Source: Eretmocerus hayati
Lineage: Eukaryota > Arthropoda > Insecta > Hymenoptera > Aphelinidae
DNA length: 64,000 bases
Direction of reading: 5' to 3'
Assembly: GCA_029851415.1 (NCBI GenBank)
Contig: CM056743.1
Span: 27,008,905-27,072,904 of the forward strand
Of the stretch, positions 24,828 through 38,000 are shown piece after piece; within the stretch, counting starts at the first letter, position 1, and each line of letters opens with the position of its first letter. Below the pieces are notes generated by a model. That model saw only the letters and a list, made by a program, of their open reading frames with translations, did not search any database and was not told the DNA's origin. The position numbers and the translations under genes were made by a program.

Positions 24828-27800
24828 ATGAAGGCAGAAGTGTCAATAAATTACCGACCAAGGTATCACCCAGTGATGAATGAAACATTCTGGAGAAGTA
24901 GATCTTCAAGTTCTATCAGTACATCATCAAGCAGCCATATCAATGATAATAATAATTCTCAAAGTAGTGGTACATCATCAGGAAATCGCTCCCTTCCATC
25001 GTCTCTGGCGGCGATGGATTTTAAAGTCGAGTCGAGTGATGCTACAAATAATAATGGTGTTGGAATATCTATGCCATTGATAGATACTCTTCAATCTCCA
25101 ATGGATATTCAAAATTTACCAAATGCAGTGGGAATGGAAGTCGTAGATTGTGGCAGCGAAGCTGTGGGTAACGCCAACTTACCTATTCTGTACGTTTCAT
25201 CAGGATATGATCCTCTGGAGACATCTGCAGGTATGATAGTTTTTATTTTTGGTTCGCTTTTCTTGTGATCGTTGCATTATGCAAATATTTTTTCGAGCAT
25301 GCTTATTGTTAGTCTTTTTGTGCACAGTTGTATGAGTCTATTTATAAGGGCGTTTTTACTCGTCTTTAAGATTCGTGGGCGCCTTGAAAAAGAATTGCCA
25401 AATTCATTTGAAAATGCACATGTTTGCAAGCAGGGTCGAAAATCTCAGAAGCGAGCTCAAAAGAGTGAAGACAGTTTGATCATATACTGTAAAAGACATG
25501 AAGTTTTGATAGCTGAGTTTCGATCATAGATCCAAAAAAAAATAGATTTCCGACTCTCAGACCTCTCATATTTCTATATTCATCATCAATTGGAGAAAAA
25601 AGTTTTCCATCAATTTTCAGATTTTAAATGAACTTAGAGAATTACCTACGGCACCGGTTGAATTTAAAATTTCTAATACGATCGTGGGAATATATGTATT
25701 CTTGAAATGAGTTCAACAAAATTTTTCTAATTTTGCATCTTTGTCGCGCTTGTATGATACCATAGCATATAGGCCTTCGTCCAACAGTTCTTTTTGCTCA
25801 TATGCGACCGCACTCCATAATCGACACTCGTGCGGAGCTTTGAATGTTTACATTCGTGAAGAACAAGAGACTTGCTTCGATCGTTATAGTCCCGCACATA
25901 AACATTAGCCAGCTGAGAGGTCGCAAATTTGATATCGTGAAATCGCGCGCAAAACGGCAGCTCCACGGCTCAAAATCTGCCAACTCAATGAATAAATTTT
26001 CCGAACTATTGATCTTCATTTTTTTAGTAAACGTTGATGGGAATATATCTTACCTAATCATGTTTTGAAAAATTCAAAAATTGTTTGCAGAATTGAAATA
26101 TTTTGCCGGGACACATGATTTGGTCGTTGAAATTATCATCAATTACATATTTCTACATTACCGATTCTGAATTTGTAGTGTTATAAAGTTATAATTCCAA
26201 ATAATTTTCATTGATTATGAATAATTATCATGACAACTAGTGCATCGGTGAAGAATGTCACTCGAGATGTCACTGGTTGCTGGACATGTTCATCCAATCT
26301 TGCAATAAAAACTCAGTCTTGTTCTTTCATAAAATTTCTTGGAAAATTTCTTTCAATGTTTATTGCTTCGGAAAGGAATTTTTTTTGCGTATAAAAAATA
26401 AAGGAATTTCTTCAAGGATTATCATTACACGTTTTTGCTGTTATCTGAAAATTTTCAATACTGGTATTGCAATAGTAGCCAATTCAGCCTTGAAATGATT
26501 CAATTATTCTTTACTCACAGGTACAGGCAATCACATTTTCTTTGATTCAAGGAATTTATACTTCAGACTCAAGAGAAAATTTTTTACATCAGCATCATCG
26601 ATATTTGATTATTTGTCGAATTTCGAGAATGTTTGGGCCAGCTCCTCTTTGTCAATATCTGCGAAACAGTTCTGGATTTCCTCCATCAAATCTTTCAAAT
26701 ATGCATTCATTTTCTTAGCAATTTATTGCTGATGAGTTATGCCAATTTACAAATTATTTAATGAAACCAGTTAAGGTCTGAATAAGCAAACACATCTAAA
26801 CATGAACACGTGCCAGAATAGCATTTTTTGACCTGTTCATCACAGAATTTCAAGCCGGTGGATTAAAATGATTCTGGTTAAAGTATCCAGCTTTCAAGTT
26901 CGTGGTTCACGAAGGGTTGGAAACCCCGGGAAGTCGACAGTCCATGAAATAAAAAATTTCTCGTGCGTGGGATTCGATTCCAGGTGTCTCTACGATCATT
27001 TTCCTACCAGAATGAAAAGAATTCTTCGGTGGATTTTGAAACATAGTAGATTTCTCAGTTATGAAGGGTGTAAAAATTTGTCTATTCCACGGTGTTCCGT
27101 CTTTTTGTGATTTTACCCTCGATACCTCGAAAGCAATGAGTTTTATCGAAAAAGTTGTAGAATATTTTTTTTGTAGATTTTTTAAAAACTTACGACTTAC
27201 CATGCTCTTATTTATCGAAAAATGGGGAACAGACGTAGTGAGATTCTCAGGTGCATGAGAGAGAAATATCGTAGATACTTGGAGATTCCGTGCACTTTTT
27301 CGTTAAAATTTTCAATTACTCAGGGCGAATCCAGTTCCTCGAAAAATGTAAGCTTATCATTTTGTCAATCCCCGAAAATTCTACGAAATTCCACAAATTT
27401 TTCGAAAAAACTCGTTCCTAACAGGTTATTGCGGTAAAACCACAAAAAGACGGTAAACTGTTAAAGAGACGAAGTTTCACAAACTGTAAATATAAAACTG
27501 TAAAAATTCACAAATTGAATTTGTTAAAATTTTTTCTCTAGGTAAATGTGTAATTTCTACAGACGAATATGTAATTTTAACAGATGAATACTTAAATTCA
27601 ACATATGAATATGTGATCTACAACATTTGAAGATGTAGATCTTAGACTTGACAGGAATATTTACATTTGAATCTGTAGATTGTACCAATTCAATATGTGA
27701 TTCATGATGGAATGCCATGAAAAATTTTCTGATGCGCGGGAATGTGTATATGGAAATATGGACGACTAGAAGAATTTTCTGGATAAATTTGAGTTTCCTC

Positions 27801-30411
27801 TTCTTGCCGATGCTTTGAACAAGAGTTTGAAGTAAGGGGATTCGGAAAATTTCATTCCACTCGAGACCAACTATTAATAAAGGATTTGAAAAGTCGAAAC
27901 TTCTCGAATTTTCCGGGAACTCGAAAATTTTTCCCAGAAAACGATGGGTTTTCTTTTATCGTCTGCAAAATAAACTTCGAGCTAGAAGTATAGACCATCG
28001 TATCAATCGATAACCATAGATCTACTTCTGCCGGCAAAATCCGAAGATATCAGTACTACGACCCTAAATTTTTATCAAAAACAACAATATTCAAATTGTA
28101 AATAAATTTCAGTAACAATATTTAACTTGGAAATAATTTTCAGGATCATCACAGGCCGCAAATACGAGTGGACTTGAACTTGAAGATTCAAAATTACTCC
28201 TGTCAGACTCACACGTGTCCTCGACAAGTATATCACCAGTCAACGAAGCTACACTTCAAATTGCTCTTACATCGAGTACATCTTCTCATGACCATAGTAA
28301 TGATATATTCTACTCGGCATCAGAAGACCAAAACCTCGTCCCTTTGGATCTTTCTTCGACATCTGCCTTAAATTCAAGTACATCAGAGAACAAACAGGAT
28401 GATTTGGAACCAAACACAAATCCTGGACCAAGTTTACATAATTTTTATGAAAATTTTGGATCTAGGCTTGATGAGACAGTCGAAGGTGTTGAACAGTCTC
28501 ACAATGAAGAAATTGATGCTTCAAAAATTATGGTAGTCGAGGAGAATAATACTCATCCAATGGATGAAAATGAACAAGAAGAAGAGATGGATGTACAAGT
28601 CATAGATGACGAGGAACCTGGACCATCAATAATAATGAATCCTGATAATGTCACCAACAGACGAGCTTTTACTAGATCCATGGGATCAGTTAAGAAAAAT
28701 CAAGACGAGAAGCTTACTGTGAGTTTAGCTTTCATGCTATCGATTTTTTTGCATTTCATGGTTTTCCTGTTTTGCTGTGAATGAAAATGTGCCAGGAAAA
28801 ACTCAAGATTTTGACATATTTGGATGGCGATCCGATTCACTATAACGCCATAATTATCTGGACCTTATTTCAAATTGGGATCTCAATAGTCTCAAGAACT
28901 TTTGATGAAATTGACAAGGCCTCACATCATGTTGGTTTTTCCGACACAAGGAATACCGTTATTCTAACCGATTTGTAATCATTTCGACAGTCACAATAAC
29001 TATCAAAGTCTTTTTGTACATTTCTCATCTCATTCTTTCAAGTTTCTGTGAGCCTAGTAAAATAGGAGATCTTTGTTGTTTCAAATAATATTCAGATCAG
29101 TCTATCTCAACTGCGAATTTAAATTTCACGCCTGCGAAACAGCATTTCCATGAATAATGTATGTGTATGACTGAATGTATGTATCGCAAACCCCGGAAAA
29201 ATGATTTTTTTGTTCAAGAATTAATCAGTTCAGTGTACTGACAAAATTATTTAGGGCCAAAGTTTCATTGTCATTTGACTAGATTTCCTTATCTCAACAA
29301 TCTATTTGATCATAATGTAGCATTTCAAAATATCATCGGGTATCAGTTGCAATAATTCAAAATAAAATATCGTGGAGAAGTATACCTACGATATCAGACA
29401 TGATGGCTGGTATGAAGCATGTGGCTTTCCTGGTGGGAAAATATGCAAGCAGTTACAAGTTTCATCATATTCATTTCAGTTATCCAAAATTTCACCACGG
29501 GAACATCTCTCTAGAAATTTGTTGTTCAATGTATGGTTACATTTTGCGTAAGAGTATCTCAAAATAAGGTCAAAGATAACTAAAGTGATTCGAGCTTTTT
29601 TCTTCTTCTTTCAATGCGTAAAACATTTTATTTCTATGGGCCCATAAATTATGAATCAAGGCTCAAGAGAAGCATTTGATTTGATATAAAAAGCTTACAC
29701 TGGCATCTACCATGCATATCGTGTGATCTTAAAACGTTATCAGGAATAATTGACAAAAGAACTTAGGTCTATATTTGGTCGCGAATCCCGTGGTATTTTT
29801 GTATATCAATCGTACCAAACTAAAAGTGATATAAATGAGTGGATTATAGACGAAATAATTTACATCATTCCGTGAAGTCATTGACGAGGTGAATTTCAGT
29901 TTTCTGATTAGAAAATTTTTTGGTATGTTTCAGCTGTGTAGAACGAACAGATGTTTATGTTTTTTTTTTTTTCAAACTGTATCAAACACACGAATGACTC
30001 ACAATACTTCTTTACTTTTATAATATTTCTTTAGATTCCGATGCAAAATACACTAGAATAAAACAATGCCAATTGATCTCATGAATTAATTTTCAATATT
30101 TTTTTTCAATCTGATTACAGGTTGCATCTAAACGTCAAAAATCAACTCCAAAGAAGATTCGACAATTGCACACACGAGATGGACGAGTTTCTCGACGTTC
30201 CTACAAGTGCGCAGTCTGTGGAACAGTCTACCAAAATCCTAACAAATTAAAAAGTCATATTATGAGTCATGTTGCACAGATGTGCAATAAATCAAGTGGC
30301 TCAAAAATTCGATGCCAAATTTGCAGAAAATTGTGTAAAAGTCGGATTGGATTGACATCGCATCTTCGTACTCACGTCAACCACGAGTCATCAAACTCAG
30401 AATCAGAGTGA
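24828..30411 (+). CDS. ZF-A: two-finger C2H2 protein, spliced
   Basis: Exons are 24828-25230, 28144-28718 and 30121-30411, encoding 422 residues. The donors are CAG|GTATGA and ACT|GTGAGT, and the acceptors are TTTTCAG and GATTACAG. Intron phases are 1 and 0. I chose the ATG at 24828 because it has A at -3 and the ATAATGAAG context shared with ZF-B. Residues 1-135 are Ser/Asn-rich and then carry SEAVGNANLP..DPLE. Residues 135-326 are acidic, with NFYENFGSRLDE and RAFTRSMG. Residues 327-422 begin with a basic KRQKSTPKKIR stretch (likely nuclear localisation). Two C2H2 fingers follow, with zinc ligands C356/C359/H372/H376 and C391/C394/H407/H411, spacing C-x2-C-x12-H-x3-H and a 14-residue linker. 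The second finger has Cys where Phe/Tyr is usual. The family is not recognised. A sequence-specific nuclear DNA-binding role is inferred from the fingers. It is the first of three tandem paralogues. Confidence 0.85.
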
Positions 30412-30904
30412 ATGAATTTTACACGAAGCAATCAACTTCGATTCGTCAAATTTGCACTCAAATTAATAATTTTTGGTGCTGTAAGAGTATCTGTTTGGAA
30501 TTCCGTAGAATGTCAAATGGAGTTTTCTTGAGTATTTTCGAAAGAGTTCATATTTTCTTCTTGTTTTCTTTATACTGTTGTGGATTTCTTTTGGTTGGAA
30601 GTGTAAAACAAATATTCCACGAAATTGTCGAGTTCCACTTGATTCGAAAAAATTTAGCGCGCTTATTAATTAGTAATCAAAATTACGATAATTCAATAAG
30701 TTTGATCGGCGAATCAATTAATGTAATGTTGTTGTAACACTAAATGCTCAGTGATACAATTAGTTTCGAACTAATGAATTTTTCATTTTTGATTCGCGAT
30801 GAGAATGGAGTGAGAAAATGTTAAACTTAGTTATATCTTGTTGTTTTTTTTTTTTTTTTTTTTTGAAAAATGTTGTTTCGTTCTGAAGTTTACTGTTTGT
30901 TTAA

Positions 30905-30910
30905 AATAAA
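30905..30910 (+). terminator. Poly(A) signal candidate of ZF-A
   Basis: AATAAA about 500 bases after the ZF-A stop codon, in the context TGTTTAAAATAAATACGATC. A similar context, TGTTTTTAATAAATATGATC, follows ZF-B at 39193-39198, supporting homologous 3' ends. Confidence 0.5.
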
Positions 30911-30979
30911 TACGATCCTCACATGTAATCAACTTTGTTGATGACTTATTCATCTTGCGTGTCAGAGACCCGCGAGGAA

Positions 30980-31265
30980 ATTTTTGTCAATTTTATCCTA
31001 TAATGAATTAAGATCATTGATCGATGTTGGTGAGTACTAAGCTTAGTGTACTGAAAAGTGTAATCAATAAGCACTTTTTTGCCAATATTTCTGATCCACG
31101 TGAATATTTTTCAACATATCTTGTTTTAAGGCCTTCAAAATGAGCAATGGTCAGGCTGATTTTGACTTGTAAGAGCTGAGCTATCACAATTTTCTCAAAA
31201 AATGATTTTTCTCGAGTTTGTGAGAGGGTGCAACTCACATGCTTCCATCCTTCAAAAACGTACAT
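30980..31265 (-). repeat. Partial 0.75 kb repeat, inverted
   Basis: Minus-strand reading gives GCTCATTTTGAAGGCCTTAA and TTCACGTGGATC in the order seen in the right half of the copies at 14.0 and 6.4 kb. Only the right half remains and the terminal motifs are not clear. It lies between ZF-A and ZF-B. Confidence 0.45.
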
Positions 31266-31857
31266 ATTTCACAAATTTTAACGTGTTCTTAGGCCTCGCT
31301 GCCGTTGGATACGCAATGAGGTGAATTTCGAGGAGAGCAGTTCCCACTTACGATCAGTTTCTATAAAAAAATCTCAATAAGCTCAGTTTTTGATAAAGTT
31401 GAAAAATTTTACAAGATGTTGATGAATTTTCACACAAATTTTGAGAATCACTCACGTATGAAGATTGAAAATGTATATTTCCATAAATCTCGATGCTTGT
31501 TGAAAAAAAAAAAAAAATAAAAAATAGCGTTCAGTTAATTGAATGAATTATGAAATTTTATCATACCGTTCACTTTTTTGTAGCAATAGAGAGATCAGTA
31601 GTGAACTCGAGAAAATTCAAATTATTTTGCATTTGACGTTTCAGATATTATTCAACAATATTTTTTCTGATAATCTAGTACCTAAAATTCATATATTTCA
31701 TAGTTGATTCGATTGTTCATGCAAACAACTGATGGGGTATCCTTTTTTTCTGTATACCGACTTTGGCGAAGAACAGCATAACGGTCAAAAATTCAAATGG
31801 TTCGTTATGAATGTGAACACAGGTGACAAATAGCCGAGATCTTATATTTCTCTCGAT

Positions 31858-31915
31858 GAGTTCCCGCCAGTTATGTCCGCGCTGTCCAAGAGACAACATC
31901 GAAATCGCAAGTGCT
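31858..31915 (+). promoter_or_regulatory. Conserved upstream block of ZF-B
   Basis: GTTCCCGCCAGTTATG then TCCGCGCTGTCCAAGAGACA, about 160-215 bases before the ZF-B start. It aligns with 24577-24640 before ZF-A. No clear match was found before ZF-C. Confidence 0.5.
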
Positions 31916-32071
31916 TGCATATGTCTAAAAAAGAGTTCTCATCAAAGCAAAGAAGGAAGGCCCTTAAAATTTCAAATTCTCGTTCAGCATAGCCTCTTGT
32001 GCAGACTTTACTTGAAGTGTTTTTTATTTCACTATCGCTAGTTACATCGTAAAAATTTAACTCAAAGTATA

Positions 32072-35000
32072 ATGAAGGAATCTAGTCCAAACAGCTTTAG
32101 TACTAATTCTCGGAATAGTTTAATGGACAATTATCAATCCCTTTCATCATCTTTGTCGACTATTAATTCGAATAATGTCGAGTCTAGCATTGCCATTGGA
32201 CTATCTTTGCCTCCGTCATTACCCATCATAGATGCAGTTGTACAAATGGATGAGGCCGCCGATCTCCATTTTGGCAGCGAAGCCGAGGGCAATGCTGATA
32301 ACCTACAGGTTCCAAATTTATACTGTTCTAGAGTAGATCCTTTGAAAGCATCAGCATTATCAGGTACTTATGATATATTATTTCATAGTTTATATTTATG
32401 ATGACTATTGATTTTCGTGCTAAATTAAAATTTTGCGATCGCTATTTTAAAAGAAATTTTGTTGAGTATGCATGGATCTTTTTGCATTAATGTATAAACT
32501 TGACGGTGTTTCTCATCCTTCTGAGATTCGCACACCATGAAAATGAATCGGTAAATAAGGAAAAAAAAAAGATCGGTAAATGCACAAGACAATTGATTTA
32601 TTTAAATATTTCGAGAGAGATTCGAAAAAGTGGGAACAATTTTGTGAATGATGTGGAACATTGAAAGGTGCGTACTTTGTTACATTGGAAGACAATTGAA
32701 ACATCATTGCGTAAATTGGAAAAATTTTTCGATAGTTTTGCAAATTTCAGATGTTTAAGAAATCGCAAACCACACGACAAACTGGCAGCGATCTTGTCGC
32801 ACTCTTAGTTAGCATAGGCACTATCTATATATGTATATATATATATTTTTTTTCTCGTTACTTTTTTCGCTTATATATTTGACCTTACACACTCGAATTT
32901 ACAGAGCTTTTGTTTACATTATTGTGCGAAGAGCATGAGACACTCATTTACCAACTCGTTTGAATCACATAAGAGTAATTCCGCGTGAAAGCGGACCACG
33001 AATTGCAGACATATCTCAGATAGTTTTTCCACTATTCTTAATCGATTTTATAGTCCAAAAAATGAACTTTTCACTCTCTATGGGGTTTTTTTTTGTTTCC
33101 GTAGGGAATATCTTTGTAATAGTGTTTTTAGGAAAAAATACCAATCTTTTTTCTATAAAATGGGTGTAGTTCCGACTTGAGGTAAGATACGACCACGCAA
33201 ATAGTGGCATTCGAAAGGTCTTTCAAAAATCTTTGAAAATATGTTTGGAAAAAATTTGTTTGAGGCCACGGACGCCCCTTATGAGCAAAAAGGTGAAAAA
33301 CATAAAAAACTCGATTCCTCAAAAACACATTTTTTTAAAAATCTGGAAATCCATATTTTGATTAAAATTGCCTGCTCTCCAGAAAAAAGTGGTCCCGATC
33401 TGTGAATTTGGGTTCTACGCTGTTTTTTCTACGTTTTATCAATATTCTCAGCCTTTTCGGTTGAAAAATGAATTTTTCTGCGCATGCGCAGGAATTTAGA
33501 CTGCTGAGACCATTCTTATTGAAAAGCCGAGAAAATTTCCTTTAAAATGACAACCTGGCAATGTCAATTCCATGCACTTGGCCCAAAGTTACATCGCATT
33601 AATGAAGAAGCATCCTCAAGAGGGGTAAATGCAGATCTTGCACAAATTTCCCATTAGTATCGTGACTCGAGTAGAAGTGTCATCATTCTTTTTAGACCTT
33701 CTAACTTTGGTCCCAGTACATCGAATCGACTTCATCAAGTATAGTCATGTTGAAGGAAATTTCCTTGGCTTTTCAATGGAATTGGTTTCAGCAGTCTAAA
33801 TTCCTGCGCATGCGCAGAAAAATCCATTTTTCAACCGAAAAGGCTGAGAATATTGATAAAACGTAGAAAAAACAGCGTAGAACCCAAAAACACAGATCGG
33901 GACCACTTTTTTCTGGAGAGCAGGCAATTTTAATCAAAATATGGATTTCCAGATTTTTAAAAAAATGGGTTTTTGAGGAATCGAGTTTTTTATGTTTTTC
34001 ACCTTTTTGCTCATAAGGGGCGTCCGTGGCCTCAAACAAATTTTTTCGAAACATATTTTCAAAGATTTTTGAAAGACCTTTCGAATGCCACTATTTGCGT
34101 GGTCGTATCTTATCTCAAGTCGGAACTACACCCATTTTACTGAAAAAAGATTGGTATTTTTTCCTAAAAATACTATTGCAAAGATATTCCCCACACAAAC
34201 AAAAAATCTTTTTTGGACCCCATAGAGATTGGAAAGTTCATTTTTTGGACCATGAAATCGATTAAGAATAGTGGAAAAAGAATCTTAGATATGTCTGCAA
34301 TTCGTGGTCCGCTTTCGCGCGGAATTACTCATAAACAACCAGCTGAGAAGTCGAAAATTTTACGCGGGAAATCGGGCAAACCAGTCATATTCAACGATCA
34401 AATCTACCAATCGCCCAAACTATATTAATCACAGTCAGTTAAACTCCATTCTATCGAAATAACTATTTTTGAAGAGCAAAAATTTGGTACTTCTAAGTGA
34501 ACAAACTTTTTGTACTATTTTGTTGTGAGAGGTTGTTTTTTTTTGAAGGTTCAACTCCGCCAAGTTCGGCGCGTGAAGTATTTTATTATTGATGGAATTT
34601 GTTTTGTCTATTTTGTCAATGCAAGCTCAATCTAGTTTTATACGTCCATACGTAGAAACAGCGTGTTTCTGCGTACAGACGTATAAAACTGCATACGCGT
34701 CTCGTGCGGAAACATTTTTCCTTCGGAAAAACCAAGCTGGACGGTGCCTTAGCCCACGTCCAGCTCGGTTTCCCGAAGGAAAAAATGTTTCCAGCACTCG
34801 ACGCGTAATGTACTATTGCCAGATGTTTTGGCGAACATAATGTTTTGTAACATTTGTTCCCTCGAAATGGAACTTTTGAAGTTTGGAATCGATTTGCTTG
34901 TTTGCGAAACAAGAATAAAAGTGCAGGTTTCGAATTTCATCCGATTGATTACTCATCTCGAGCATCATCTTCTGGAAGTGAAAAGTCGCGAATTCATCAT

Positions 35001-38000
35001 CAAAATAAATTAGTGCACTCTTCGGAATGAGGACATTCATTCTCTTTGGGATATATTTCCTTTAAAAAATATATATGTATACTTGACCGATCTATGTGTC
35101 AATTTCATCGATATTTGAGTACTTTACACGACTTCAACTTGAATTTCCCGAGAAAATTTTGGCCACTTTCCATCACACATTTTCGTCAATCTGCATGGTC
35201 AAATATGGATTCTTTTCGTGTACTTTTTCTAACTATAATTTTTTCATCATCCACACGACAAGATGTGCCATTTCACAAAAACCAAATGACGTATCTTACT
35301 GAATTTTTTTTTTTTTTTATTCTAATCGAGTCAGAATGAGGGGGTATCCAGAGCTCGTCTTTCAAATAATTTTTCAAGTACTCGAAAGCATCAGCTTCCA
35401 AAAGTCATTCCCATTCGATAGAGACTTTACAATTAATTACGAATGCTATCAAATTTCATTTGGATCATATCCAAGATTTCAAAGTTTACTATAAAAATAT
35501 GAACCATATTATATCAATGACTTCGTTTCCATCAATAAAATATTTAGGCGTTTTTATATACTGCGACTTTATTCCTATCAATAGCAACAATTTTTATTAA
35601 TTTATCATTAAAATTTTCAGAAGCAATGACATCGACCAATACGAGTGGACTACCATCAGACTCGAGATCAGACTCATTACGTATATCATCGACTGGTCAG
35701 ATTCAATCACCTGTTACTGATGAAACTGAATCCAAAAATGTTCTCTCATCTTCGATTAATCAAAGCGATGAAATTTTACAATCAGCCGATGAACGGAGCC
35801 ACATTCCTTTGGATCTTCCATCTACGTCTGAATTTAATTCGCATGTGATCGAAGGTAAACAAGAAGGTCCAGAGGCGAATTCAACTCCTGGATCGAGTTT
35901 GCATAGTTTTTATGAAGATTTTGGAGCGAGGCTTGATCAGACAGCTGAGAACGTTGCCCAGTCTCACGATGAAGAAATCGAAGTTTCAGACGCTATTGAA
36001 AAATCAGAGGGCGCTAATCCTTTACAGGATGAAAATGAAATGGACGTGGAGGCTATCGATGAGGAAATATCTGAACCATCAATAATTTCTGAGAAAATCC
36101 CTGCAAAACGCGCATTTACAAGATCTATGGGATTTATTAATGAGGATCCAGATTGGCAGCGTTGGGTAAGTTTCAATAGCTTTCACTAGAAAATTCATAG
36201 AATTTCAGTTTTTTCAACGCTAGATGTCAATTCAACTGCAATAATTGAATCATGAGAGATAATTGACAAATTCCAAAAATGTGTAAAATTTAATGATTTT
36301 GGGCTAAGCACTCAAGGACATTATGTTTGTATCTTTTTTTCCATACACCGACGCGCGACGTTATCGAGTATCAAAATCTATTTGAAACTGTAGATCTGAC
36401 TTCTCTACAACTTGTTGAATTGACTCGCTGTTCCCATAATCCTAGCCTATTTCATCTAGATTTGCAAACTCTTCATGCGAGATAAGCTTCATTGATTATG
36501 ACTGGATAGAGATTTCAAAAGTCATTTCATAAATGAAACAAGTGTACTTAAAAGCTCATACCCTCAGAAATACCAATCAGACGATTATTCGTGAATTTCA
36601 ATCGATGTGATTGCTCTTTAAGGACATGTGAAAGTCAACTTTTACCGACACTCCAAATCCTTACTTATTTAATTATTTCTACAAAATCTACGAGATATAT
36701 CAAAAAAGTGCTTCCAAGAAGCCCTGCTACAGCTTCAGATCTATCAGTTAAGAAAAGAAACGAGTGAATTGAGTGAATATAGCCTCCACAATCAACTTTT
36801 GAAGATTACAATTGAATTGAGAAATCTGCACTTTACCGACACTCCAAATCGCTACTTATTTAATTTTTCCCTAGTAATCTAAGAGATGAATAAAAAAAGT
36901 GCTTCCAAGAAGCCCTGCTAAGTCTTCAGATCTATCGTTTAAAAAAAGAATCGAGTGGATTGAGTGAATATTGCCCCCACAATCAACTTTTGAAGATCAC
37001 AATTGAACAAATTCGTCTTTGACATCCCCTTAAGCATTGTAGAGTAAATTTTTCTCCGCTTATATATTTTCTACAGTACGAAAAACATTTTGAGACAGAG
37101 TAAGGTATGCTGGTTGAAACGGGTGAAAATCAAATTCACAAAATTTTAATCGACTCACGTGATACTGTATGTAGTTTATCATCCGTGAATTCAAAGATGT
37201 ATAAAAACTGATTTTTTGCTCGCCTGAAATTCCGTTTCGTTCTGGTCGATCTTAGGTATATCGTTGTTTGGTTTTGATTGTATCATTTTAGAACAAAATA
37301 TTTACGGCATCAAATAGATTTCTCACGTGAACAATATTGCTCTACTTGTCGAGAAAATAATTGGAAGCAGTTAGGTTTTCTGTCTATTCAAGTCAAACAG
37401 ATTTTAAATAAAATAGTACATTTCGATACAAGGGCGTAAAACGTTTTATTCGCGTCCGAGTGATGGGTTTCCGGCCCGAGCCGCAGGCGAGGGTCGGAAT
37501 CATCACGAGGATGCGAATAATAGGTTTTACGGCCGTGTATCTAACTATACTTTTCGATAAACTGTGAGTAAAAGTCGACAAACTGTGCGCAAAGTGCACT
37601 TTTACGCACAGTGTATCGAAAAATAAATTTTTCGCGGCATGTATCTCTGACAAAGTTATTCACTTATCCGTGGGAGGATATCCTGAACTAAGGCACGATA
37701 TTACGGAAGCGATTCAAATTTTTTTCCGTCCTCTTCAAATACAAGACTATTTTTTTTTTTGAACGAAGAGCAAATATAACGAGCTTGAATTTCGATAACC
37801 TTTGATGAACAAAAATTCACCTTACACATATAGTTGTTAGAATAAAATACATTGACAGAGAGATTAATAATTAGCTCAGCCAATTTATACTGAAATTAGC
37901 GAAAATAAAAAATCTACAATCGATGGCGTGTTTTTCCTTCGTTCGGAAGCTTATACAAAATTATTCAAATAATATGATGATGATACTACGTAATTATGTA

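Noticed and set aside
26868..27203. GATTCGATTCCAGG segment resembling a tRNA T-arm
   Set aside because: No acceptor, D or anticodon stem could be folded around it.
30408..30737. 109-codon frame directly after the ZF-A stop
   Set aside because: 3' UTR of ZF-A in another frame; no domain, and no match in the corresponding place after ZF-B or ZF-C.
32820..32850. TATATATA tract as a promoter
   Set aside because: Simple microsatellite within ZF-B intron 1; a similar tract is at 40381-40398 without gene context.
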